Source of the DNA: Carboxylicivirga sp.
GTDB taxonomy: Bacteria > Bacteroidota > Bacteroidia > Bacteroidales > Marinilabiliaceae
Length of the DNA: 64,000 bases
Assembly: GCA_025210475.1 (NCBI GenBank)
Contig: JAOARW010000064.1
Span: forward strand, 53,645 to 117,644
Reading direction: 5' to 3'
Every line of letters begins with the position of its first letter. Position 1 is the first letter of the stretch. Under the pieces are notes generated by a model. It worked only from the letters and a program-made list of their open reading frames with translations, did no database searches and was not told the origin of the DNA. The translations under genes were made by a program, and so were the position numbers. Of the stretch, positions 16,910 through 25,800 are shown piece by piece.

Positions 16910-17729
16910 TCTAAGCAACATTCTAATTGCCGGTTTACTGATTATTTTAGGAGCCTGTTCGCAGGCTCCATATAAAACCAGGCTTTTGTATTCCAATACC
17001 TTCGATTCGGAACAAAGTCTTGAGGACTGGCAAATGGAAGGGCCCGGATTGGCTTCTGTTGAAAATGGGCAGTTACTTCTTAAGAGCAAATATGCTGATG
17101 CAACCATCGATTACCTGCAGCAACATCAGAAAAAAGAAGATGGAGGAACGGCTTACTATGATTTTGTGGAAAGCCTGGTAGCCTATGACTCAAGTGAAAA
17201 GGTTGAGGCTTACAAAATGGATGATCAGTTTGTAGGGGGGCATTTGGTTTTTTGGAATAACACTCAAACACCAGACAATTATATTCTCGAATTTGATTTT
17301 CAGAGTAAAAGCCCTTATGCACTCCACATGATCATGTTTAGCCATCTGGGATTAAATGGTGAAAGTGTTTTTAGCAACGAACTAAAACCTCGTAACGGAT
17401 TAGCAGCACAATATACAAAGAGTGATATGATGGGTTATCGTATCAGTTATTATGCTCCTAACCGCCATACCACCCATTTGCGAAAAAGTCCTGAAAAGCA
17501 ATTGCTCATTAAAGGCGAAGACCTGAGTTTAAAAGATTTGGAAGCTGTTCATCACATGCGACTGATTAAGGTAAATAATAAAGTGATTTGGGAGATTGAT
17601 GGGCAACAGGCTTTTGAATATTTAGAAAAGGATGAAGATAAAGTGCTGGGAGGTGGTTATTTTGCTATCCGATTGATGGTGCCAGCCATCGGTTTATACG
17701 ATAATGTTCGATTATGGGAGATTTTATAA
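16902..17729 (+). CDS. DUF1961-like jelly-roll lipoprotein
   Basis: A 275-residue lipoprotein (lipobox ILGAC, cysteine 19) with a single ConA-like jelly roll resembling DUF1961/YesU: WQMEGPGLASVENGQLLLKS, GGHLVFWNN, YILEFDFQ, YRISYYAPNRHTTHLRKSP and a C-terminal LGGGYFAIRLMVP-YDNVRLWE. Members are found in polysaccharide-degradation loci, and biochemical function is poorly known. It overlaps the preceding 603-aa gene by 8 bp, so they probably work on the same substrate. It may bind or cleave oligosaccharides at the cell surface or in the periplasm. The family call rests on remembered motifs. Confidence 0.65.
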   Translation: MNDLSNILIAGLLIILGACSQAPYKTRLLYSNTFDSEQSLEDWQMEGPGLASVENGQLLLKSKYADATIDYLQQHQKKEDGGTAYYDFVESLVAYDSSEKVEAYKMDDQFVGGHLVFWNNTQTPDNYILEFDFQSKSPYALHMIMFSHLGLNGESVFSNELKPRNGLAAQYTKSDMMGYRISYYAPNRHTTHLRKSPEKQLLIKGEDLSLKDLEAVHHMRLIKVNNKVIWEIDGQQAFEYLEKDEDKVLGGGYFAIRLMVPAIGLYDNVRLWEIL

Positions 17730-17793
17730 ATCAGAACTGTAATTGATTTTTATACACCTTGTGATCTACCGTAGAGAAATGGATTTCCAATCA

Positions 17794-18125
17794 GGAAAGC
17801 CATAATCATTCTATTTGATGATTAAGACTGAGCGGGAAGGTATTAATTCCGTTTCGGAAAGTATTAATTCTGAGAAGTAAAGAGCATTACGGTATCGGAA
17901 ATCTTCAATGAGGAATGGGAAAATGTCAAGAACGCGCCGGAAAGCCTTAAGGATGACCTGGAAAGTCTTAAGCAGCCAAATAAATCGTCATCACGGTGTC
18001 GGAAATCATCAATAATGAATGGGAAAGTGTCAAGAACGAGTCGGAAAGCCTTCAGGATGATCTGGAAAACCTTAAGGAGCCAAATAAATTGTTATTACGG
18101 TGTTGGAATTATTAATACTGTTTTG
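17794..18125. repeat. 21-bp-phased GGAA repeat array with two tandem 104-bp copies
   Basis: The gene-free stretch 17730-18234 holds an array in which a GGAA core occurs at 17794, 17835, 17856, 17897, 17918, 17939, 17960, 18001, 18022, 18043, 18064 and 18105, with spacings of only 21 or 41 bp. The best-kept core reads GGAAAGYCTTAAG. Positions 17897-18000 and 18001-18104 are a direct tandem repeat differing at about 15 of 104 positions. Each copy could encode heptads such as ESLKDDLESLK, but 104 is not a multiple of 3, no start codon fits and most differences would change residues, so it looks non-coding or decayed. It lies between the 3' ends of two convergent operons. Confidence 0.8.
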
Positions 18126-18156
18126 TAAACCATCACTAAACTTTATGACAGAAACG

Positions 18157-18199
18157 AAAAAGGCGGAACCGGGTAAAATCTATTAAAACCCGACTCCGC
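18157..18199 (-). terminator. Terminator of the minus-strand sulfatase operon
   Basis: On the minus strand, two helical segments (GCGGA/TCCGC and CGGGT/ACCCG separated by a 2+2 internal loop, 18163-18199) are followed by CTTTTT. A second perfect hairpin, GCCTGA-ctac-TCAGGC at 18215-18230, lies directly after the sulfatase stop but has no T run. Confidence 0.75.
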
Positions 18200-18234
18200 T
18201 TGGGGAAATTACTAGCCTGACTACTCAGGCAGCA

Positions 18235-19632
18235 TCAGAATAGTTCTTTAATAACCGGATCGTTAGTTTGTTCGCCCCAGGCTTTTAATTGAGCAATGAG
18301 TTGCTTTTTAATTTTACGGGTACTTTTATCCGAAACCAAATCAGTCATTTCACCCGGATCATTGGCCAGGTTAAATAACTGGTCGCGTTTATCACCTTTG
18401 GTATAAACAATGTATTTCCACTCACCGGCGATAATGCACCTTCCCGAAACACCAGCCTTATTGGGACCATTGGCAAAGGTTGTTTCCAACACAACAACTT
18501 TATCTTCGTCGCAGGATTGAGGGTTAATTGCATAAGGTTTCTGACTCTGACCTATCATGGTTTTAGCCGCCGGAATATTGGCGTAATCGCACATGGTTGG
18601 AATTAAATCCAATCCTACATTGACCTTCTGGTGTTTATTAACACCATTGCTTTCTTTTCTGAAATCGGCAACGATAAAAGGCACATTAGCTGCTTCCTGA
18701 TACAAAACCTGTTTTTGATTCCATTGGTGACTGCCAGCCCCATCGCCATGGTCGCTTAAAAAGATAATAACCGTGTTATCCAGTTTTTTTAGCTTATCGA
18801 GGGTATGAATTACATTGCCAATGTACTGATCCACTCTTTCTACCAATCGGTAATAGGCCCAACGATATTGGCGCCAGTTATCTTCATTCCATTTTTCTGT
18901 AGGATAGGTTTTCCACGATAAGCTTTGCACATAATCCAGTATATCTGGTTGACCTTTAGGGACATTGTAATTGGCAGGGATTTGAGGACATTCGGAGGGT
19001 GCCGGTGCTTCACTGATAGGTTCCATGCGAAGGCTCTGGCGACGTGCCCATTCACAAATATCGTGCGGATTAACAAACGATGCCACCATCAAAAAAGGTT
19101 TGTCATCATTTTGTTTTTTCACAAATTCATAACAATCAGCCGGAATAGAGGCATCCTGCCAGTCGCGCTCCCTGGTATTGGTAATAAAATCGAAACCATG
19201 TACCTCTTTATCATTAACAGAAATGGGTAAATGCCATTTACCAATATAGCCCGTATTATAGCCATTATCGCGAAATAACTTTCCCATCAAATCAACGTCT
19301 TTATCATCCCAGTAGCCACTAACTTCACGAAGATTAATGGAAGCATCCAACTGATGCGGATACTGTCCGGTAAGCATAGACGAACGACTGGGTCCGCATA
19401 AAGGTTGCGGGCAGTAGGCATTGGTAAAGCGTGTTCCGTTAGCTGCCAATAAATCCATAGCCGGCGTTTGTAAATCGGTGTTGCCGGCACAATTCATTGC
19501 ATTGGCAGTTTGCTGATCGGTCATTATAATAACCAAATTTGGTTGTTTTTTTTGAGCCGATAAACCAACAGCAAAAAGAAAGACAACAAGGGTTGTAACA
19601 GTATTTTTCAACCTAGACACATTACTTTTCAT
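18235..19632 (-). CDS. S1-family sulfatase with CGPSR signature
   Basis: A 465-residue secreted arylsulfatase-type enzyme that removes sulfate esters from glycosaminoglycan fragments. A signal peptide ends near AVGLSAQ; metal-site residues start at IIMTDQQ (D39). The maturation signature LCGPSRSSMLTGQYP contains C79, to be converted to formylglycine, and SDHGDGAGSHQWNQK provides further metal and catalytic residues. I start at the ATG at 19632, which overlaps the stop of the upstream sulfatase by 11 bp; an in-frame TTG lies at 19638. Position specificity (4-O, 6-O or 2-O) cannot be judged from sequence alone. It is last in an operon with GH88 and another sulfatase. Confidence 0.9.
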   Translation of the reverse strand: MKSNVSRLKNTVTTLVVFLFAVGLSAQKKQPNLVIIMTDQQTANAMNCAGNTDLQTPAMDLLAANGTRFTNAYCPQPLCGPSRSSMLTGQYPHQLDASINLREVSGYWDDKDVDLMGKLFRDNGYNTGYIGKWHLPISVNDKEVHGFDFITNTRERDWQDASIPADCYEFVKKQNDDKPFLMVASFVNPHDICEWARRQSLRMEPISEAPAPSECPQIPANYNVPKGQPDILDYVQSLSWKTYPTEKWNEDNWRQYRWAYYRLVERVDQYIGNVIHTLDKLKKLDNTVIIFLSDHGDGAGSHQWNQKQVLYQEAANVPFIVADFRKESNGVNKHQKVNVGLDLIPTMCDYANIPAAKTMIGQSQKPYAINPQSCDEDKVVVLETTFANGPNKAGVSGRCIIAGEWKYIVYTKGDKRDQLFNLANDPGEMTDLVSDKSTRKIKKQLIAQLKAWGEQTNDPVIKELF

Positions 19633-21166
19633 AAACAATCCAGTTGCTTAAGATTTCATCTTTGTACCAGGGATCATCACTGTGTTTAAGCCAATAGGCC
19701 ATTTCTTTTAATAAACCTTTTACAACAGGATCGTTTTTATCAACCGGTAAACTATTTAATTGATATGGATCAAGATCATCATCAAAAAACTTGGTTGATT
19801 TTAATTGATGTTGACGATCGATAACCAGTTCGAGCGTGTATCGATGTGTTTTAATACCACGTGATACCGGGAAGTAACTTTGCACTAATCCCTCTTCGTC
19901 TTTTTCGCCGTTTACATTCTTGATGTATAAGGCCGATTCTGGTCGTTTACTTTTCTCATCACCTTTTAAAGCATTAGCATAATCGTTCCCCTGTACTTCG
20001 TCCGGAATTTTATCTTCATAGCCCATTAAGCCAAGTAAGGTTGGCATAATATCAGGTGTACCAAGCAATAAGTTATCGGTAAAACCTTTTTTCAACTCCG
20101 GCCACTTGATCAGGAAAGGTATGTCAAAAGCTTCTGAATAAATACTGTTTTTGGCGTCGGCAACCCCTTGGCTGCACATTGTTTCGCCATGATCGGATGA
20201 AAATACAACAATGGTATTGTCATATTCACCCATGTCTTTTAATTGTTGAACAATGCGACCAAACTCACGGTCAACACCGGTTACATTGGCAAAATAAAAA
20301 GGAGCTGATTGAGCTTTGTCCATATCGGTTTTGGCATTATCGCGGTGCAAAAGCTCATCGAGAGGAATGTTCTTATAGCGTTCATAATCTTCTTCCAGAC
20401 AATCGTCGATTGAATTATAAGGATTATGTGGCGGATTCATCGATACAAAAATGGCAAATGGCTTATCACTGTCGCGCTGTCCTTTTTCATTTTTCAGATA
20501 AGAAATCACTTGGTTGGCTTCGTGCATTGGTGACCATTCCTTAGGATCGTAACGATTACCTTCATTATCGTAGTAATGCGGATCTTTATGTACGTCCCAA
20601 GTACCGTATGAATACCAGTAGTCAAAGCCGTGGCGTTTTGCCTTTGGCGAATAGGTGTCCCATGCCGGACGACGAGGATCGACATAGTTTCCCGGGTTAA
20701 CCGGATCATTTGGCGTTGGAAAATCCAGGTGCCATTTACCAAAGTAAGCCAGATTATAACCTTCCTCAGAAAGAACATCACTGATGCAGATGGCATCTTC
20801 GCGTAATGAACTGATTGGGCGATCGGAATTACAGTTTAAAGCAACGCCGGTTTTTCCGGGATATAGGCCGGAGAATAAGCTACCGCGGTGCGGACTGCAT
20901 AAGGGACAATTACTAACAGCATTGGTCAATACCGCTGCTTCTTTGGCAAATTTATCCAGTTGGGGTGTTTTTACAGGGTCCGCTTTTGTTCGGATAGCAC
21001 CTTTAAATTCGGGGGTATCCCAAAAGCTCATGGCCTGTTTACGCATCTGGTCGGGGAAAACATAAACCAGATTGGGGTTTTTCGTATCTTCCTTTTGTGT
21101 ACTTCTACAAGAAGCAAATGCCATTGTAATAACAATGGCATAGAAACTGTATTTTATTAAATGCAT
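19622..21166 (-). CDS. S1-family sulfatase with CSPHR signature, lipoprotein
   Basis: A 514-residue sulfatase with a lipobox (AFASC, C20), so probably membrane-anchored. The formylglycine signature reads PLCSPHRGSLFSGLYP with C90: it keeps CxPxR but has H where S or A is usual. Metal-binding FPDQM and VVFSSDHGETMCS, and the KWHLDFP active-site lysine/histidine region, are present. It overlaps the next sulfatase by 11 bp and lies 36 bp after GH88. The order GH88-sulfatase resembles known Bacteroides chondroitin sulfate loci, where the neighbouring sulfatase acts on GalNAc; that transfer of function is inference. Confidence 0.9.
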   Translation of the reverse strand: MHLIKYSFYAIVITMAFASCRSTQKEDTKNPNLVYVFPDQMRKQAMSFWDTPEFKGAIRTKADPVKTPQLDKFAKEAAVLTNAVSNCPLCSPHRGSLFSGLYPGKTGVALNCNSDRPISSLREDAICISDVLSEEGYNLAYFGKWHLDFPTPNDPVNPGNYVDPRRPAWDTYSPKAKRHGFDYWYSYGTWDVHKDPHYYDNEGNRYDPKEWSPMHEANQVISYLKNEKGQRDSDKPFAIFVSMNPPHNPYNSIDDCLEEDYERYKNIPLDELLHRDNAKTDMDKAQSAPFYFANVTGVDREFGRIVQQLKDMGEYDNTIVVFSSDHGETMCSQGVADAKNSIYSEAFDIPFLIKWPELKKGFTDNLLLGTPDIMPTLLGLMGYEDKIPDEVQGNDYANALKGDEKSKRPESALYIKNVNGEKDEEGLVQSYFPVSRGIKTHRYTLELVIDRQHQLKSTKFFDDDLDPYQLNSLPVDKNDPVVKGLLKEMAYWLKHSDDPWYKDEILSNWIVYEK

Positions 21167-21202
21167 CCGTTTATATTTTATTCTGTACTCGAATGATTGA
21201 TT

Positions 21203-22426
21203 TTAATGCTTTTGCGCTAATTCATGCTTCGGAGCTTCTTCCAGATCTTTCAATCGTAACAATGCTTCCACATAATAGTAATCAGCATAATTTAAAGGTA
21301 CATCAATTTCGTTGTTGTGCGGGATACTGCCAACACTGTGCATAAGAATAAAGTTATGGTTGGTGCCGATCTTAGCGCGGTAATTATCCGATGTCAGATT
21401 TTTGATAATCAATTTGGCTTCGCTCAAATAATCTTTATCCGAGTAACCATCCAATTCAACTAAAGCTGATGCTGTAATGGCTGCAGCGGAAGCATCTCTT
21501 GGTTCGTTCGGAATCTTAGCTGCATCGTAGTCCCAATAAGGTATTTTATCGCCTGGCAATACTGGGTGATTAATGATGTAATCAGCAATTTTTTCGGCCT
21601 GTTCCAGGTATTTAGGATCGCGGGTGTAGCGGTAGCAAGTAGTGTAGCCGTATATGCCCCAAGCCTGACCACGCGCCCATTCCGATTCGTGAGCATAACC
21701 CTGTGCAGTGTGTCTGTTTCTGACCTCACCAGTGATGCTGTCGTAATCAATTACGTGATACGAGCTCATATCTTCCCTGAAATGGTTTTTCATGGTGGTA
21801 TTGGCGTGCGCAATGGCTACAGCTTTGTATTTGTTATCGCCGGTCATGTTGCTTAGTTCAAAAAGCAACTCAAGGTTCATCATGTTGTCAATAATAACAG
21901 GATATTCCCAACCTCTTTTTGATTGCCAACCCCGGTTAACATCCCATGACTTAATACAGCCGATTTCTGGTTTAAATCGTGTCATAAGCGTATTACCGGC
22001 TTCAATAAGAACCTGCTTGTAATGTTCGTTACCGGTAATGCGATAACCATTACCATATGAGCAGTTAAAAACAAAGCCCAAATCATGGTAAAACGGCATT
22101 AGGCGGTGGCTTTCAAATTTTGACTGGAAATGCTCAGCTGCTTTTTGCCATTTTTCATCTTTGGTATAAGCATACAGGTACCAACAAGTACCGGGGAAAA
22201 ATCCTTCGGTCCAGTCAAAACCATTTCGGGTCCAGTGAAGGTGACCATCGGCATCAATGGTACGAGGTATTTTATCTGCTTTATAAGACTGATCCAGTAA
22301 TAATGTGGTTTGTTCAACTGCATAATCCAGCTCCTCATTCTTAGAACCAGTATCTTTCGACTGACAACCCCAAAGGATGAACAAAGCAGCAAAAGATACA
22401 ATGAAACTGTAAGTAGTTTTTTTCAT
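21203..22426 (-). CDS. GH88 unsaturated glucuronyl hydrolase
   Basis: A 407-residue alpha/alpha-toroid enzyme that hydrolyses the 4,5-unsaturated uronic acid from disaccharides released by lyases, the step after PL8 cleavage. The two family aspartates are seen as D115 (FYHDLGF) and D180 (VIIDNMMNLELL), with FEWTEGF-like DWTEGFFPG near residue 71. A lipobox (FILWGC, C21) predicts a periplasmic lipoprotein. I use the ATG at 22426; an in-frame TTG at 22445-22447 would put seven charged residues before the signal. It is first in the minus-strand operon with both sulfatases and is divergent from the HTCS gene, suggesting direct shared control. Confidence 0.93.
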   Translation of the reverse strand: MKKTTYSFIVSFAALFILWGCQSKDTGSKNEELDYAVEQTTLLLDQSYKADKIPRTIDADGHLHWTRNGFDWTEGFFPGTCWYLYAYTKDEKWQKAAEHFQSKFESHRLMPFYHDLGFVFNCSYGNGYRITGNEHYKQVLIEAGNTLMTRFKPEIGCIKSWDVNRGWQSKRGWEYPVIIDNMMNLELLFELSNMTGDNKYKAVAIAHANTTMKNHFREDMSSYHVIDYDSITGEVRNRHTAQGYAHESEWARGQAWGIYGYTTCYRYTRDPKYLEQAEKIADYIINHPVLPGDKIPYWDYDAAKIPNEPRDASAAAITASALVELDGYSDKDYLSEAKLIIKNLTSDNYRAKIGTNHNFILMHSVGSIPHNNEIDVPLNYADYYYVEALLRLKDLEEAPKHELAQKH

Positions 22427-22825
22427 CTGATAATATTTTTCTTTCAAATGTCATCCGGAACTCTCATGTAATTTTTAATCGTACACCAGTGTGTCTTTTC
22501 TAATTAAACTTTACATGGTCATTTCATTTGACGATATTTACAACTTTATACTTTATTATTCTTTTCGTAATTTCTGAATGCTTTACAAATACAAATATAA
22601 ACATCCTAATTGCTTATAATACATACACTTAAGTACTGAAAAGTGGTAACTATTGTACAGGCATGGTATTAATGGTTGAAAATCAATCCAAAAGCGGATG
22701 TGTTTAACAGCAGGTGTGTACAATTATGTCATTATAATGAACTATTTTGGATGCATAATTTGTACAGTCGCATTCCTTTGTAATTGACTTTTATTGCGAT
22801 TAACAACACGAATAAAACGGGAAAG
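22427..22825. promoter_or_regulatory. Divergent control region of GH88/sulfatase operon and HTCS, with TGTACA sites
   Basis: This 399-bp gene-free region separates divergent transcripts. TGTACA occurs at 22654-22659, 22717-22722 and 22761-22766; the spacings are 63 and 44 bp, multiples of about 21-22. AraC-type DNA-binding domains of HTCS proteins bind direct repeats about two helical turns apart, so these are candidate sites for the HTCS encoded alongside. A weak -7-like TTCCTTTG lies at 22773-22780. Confidence 0.5.
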
Positions 22826-25800
22826 ATGAAGTATTGTATAGCGGGTTTAATGGTGTTCCTGACAATAATAAACGGACTGGCTCAAAACATAGCGTTCGAG
22901 CATATAAATATTGAAAAAGGGCTGTCGCAGGTTTCGGTTACTTCGATTTTACAAGATGAACATGGCCGTATTTGGCTTGGCACACGTGATGGATTAAATG
23001 TGTTTGATGGCACTCACACAACTACTTTTCGTCCGCAGCGGGATAACGAGAATTCGTTATTGGGGCATAATGTACGTCGACTTAAAAAAGACGGTCAGTA
23101 TATTTGGGCAGCTACCAACCGTGGAATTTCCCGTTTAAATACAAAGACCTTAAGCTTTGAGCAGTTTCAGTTTGATGGGGTGTTGTCCATTCAACCATTT
23201 GAAGGCCGATTGTTGGTAGGTACACGGCGAGGTTTATTCGAACTGAACCCAGAGACAAAGGGTTTTACTTTAAAGGAGAAAATATTTGAGAATAACAGTT
23301 CAGTGTATAGTATGTCGGTGGATAATGCCGGTGTGCTATGGGTTTGTTCCGATGATGGATTATACCGATTTGATTCTCAGAATGGTTTATCGACCCGTAT
23401 TTTAGAAGGTAGAATAACAAAAGCCTTTACCGACTCAAAGAAGCGTGTGTGGGTGGGAACAACAGATAAGGGGGTAATCGTGCTAAATCGCCAAAATGAA
23501 GTTAGCCGTATGATACAACATACAGGAGATGCAACTTCGTTGGTCAACAATATTATTAGAGATATCATTGAAGATTCGAAAGGTAATATTTGGGTTGGAA
23601 CTTTCCTGGGTTTGAGTATTATTAATGGAGAATCTTTTCAGATAAGTAATTACCAACAAGCTGATTCTAACCCGAAGAGTTTATCCCACAATAGTATTTA
23701 CTGTTTGTTAAAGGATTACCAGGGAACAATCTGGATCGGAACCTATTTTGGTGGCGTTAGTTATTACAATCCCGATTATCATATTTATCAGCAGTATCCG
23801 GTTGCTAAAAACAGTAAATCAGGAGTGAACTACCATGTAATAGGTAATATTCTGGAGGATAAAGCAAAGAATTTATGGATTGCGACGGAGGGAGGCGGCC
23901 TCGATTATTTTAATAAAGCTAGCCAAACCTTCGAACACTATCTGCACCAGGAAGGGAAAAACGGATTATCAAGTAATAATGTCAAATCCTTATTATTGGC
24001 TGATAAGCAGCATTTATTAATAGGGACCCATTTGGGCGGTTTAAATGTTTTTAATATTCAAACCAAAAAGTTTACAAGCTATTTACACGATAAGAATGAT
24101 TCAAATTCAATTCCTTCGGATATTATTACTTCCATTATCCCTTATGAAGATTATTTTCTTTTAGGAACGCATAAAGGAGTTATCAAGTTTGATTTTAAAA
24201 AGCGAACATTCAGCCCATTTATTAGTGATGTAGAAACTAGCAATACTATTGGAGATGTTATTTTCTGTTTGTTTGAAGATAGCTTTGGCCTATTGTGGAT
24301 CGGCACAGAGCGTAACGGCTTATTTGCCTACAATCCGAAGACGAAAGACATAAAACGTTATTCCGATGATGGTTCGGATAGCTCTTTTACAAGCAATTCG
24401 GTGTATTGCATTTTTGAAGATCACCAATTCAGGTTGTGGATTGGCACCATGGGAGGTGGTCTGAATCAGTATATTCGAAACGAAAACAGGTTTATTAATT
24501 ACTCGCAGGCGAAGAAACAATTGCCGAGTGATTTTATCTATGGAATCGAGGAGTCTCGCTTTGGTTATCTTTGGATATCAACCAGTAAGGGCTTAGTGAG
24601 GTACGATGTCGATAATCAGCATTTTTATACCTATGAGCACAATAACGGATTTCCGCTTCACGAGTTAAACGAAGGGGCTTTATACCTTAGTAATAGCGGC
24701 GAAGTTTTTGTTGGTGGCATCAACGGTTTAGTGTCTTTTAACGAAGAGGATTTACTAAAAACGGTAGGGCATTTTAATTTATTGATTACCGGAATTGAAG
24801 TGAATAATAACCTGGTTTCTCCTGGTGATGAAATCGGCTTATTGGATGTTGATTTGCCTTTTACCGATGAGATAAATCTAAACCCGGATCAGGATGTTTT
24901 TACAGTGAATTATTCAGCCTGTAATTATGTAACAACAAACCATATTAGTTACGAGTATCAATTACAGGGATTTAATCCAAATTGGGTGAAAGCCGGTAAT
25001 CAAACCTCAGTGACTTATACCAACCTTGATGCCGGTACTTATACCTTTAAAGTTAGGGTGCGTAGTAGTAACGATAATTCTATAGTTGATGAAAAGCAAC
25101 TGACGATAGTTGTTCATCCGCCATTTTACAAAACCTGGTATGCTTTTGTGGCCTATTTTGTTTTTGTTGTTTTGGTTATTCTATGGATTAACCAATTCTA
25201 TTTAAGTCGCGTTCGTTTGGAGGATAGCCTCAAGGCCGAGAAACGCGAAAAGGAGCAAATGAACGAGCTTCATCAGTCGAAACTGCGTTTCTTTACGAAT
25301 ATCTCGCATGAGTTCAGAACACCTTTAACATTGATAACCGGTACTTTAGAATCGATACTTGAAGATGCCAAAACATCGGCACGTGTGTATAAAAAGTTGT
25401 TGACCATTAATGGAAATGCCAATCGCTTAAATAGTTTGGTGACTGAATTGTTGGATTTCAGAAAGTTAGAGCAGGGATTTCTTAACCTGAAGGTGGCTGA
25501 ATACAAAGTGCAGAGCTTTTTAGATGAGATTTTTCAATCATTTGTGGAATATTCACAATATCATAAAATAGAGTACGATTATAAAATTCCTTCAGAATCT
25601 CTGGCCTTGTGGTTCGATAAAAAGCAGCTGGAGAAAGTATTTTATAATATTCTATCCAATGCTTTTAAGGTGGTTGATGATAAAGGTGGTAAGGTAGTAC
25701 TCGAAGTACTGGAGCAAACGACCTATATCGATATTAAAATTACAGATAATGGTCCGGGCATGTCAAAAATGGATCAGGAAAAGATATTTGATCGTTTCTA

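Noticed and set aside
17897..18104. Protein-coding gene for a heptad-repeat peptide
   Set aside because: The 104-bp unit shifts the frame between copies, no start codon fits, and most differences would change residues.
17794..18125. CRISPR array
   Set aside because: Repeat cores are degenerate and directly abutting with no unique spacers of constant length, and no cas gene is present.
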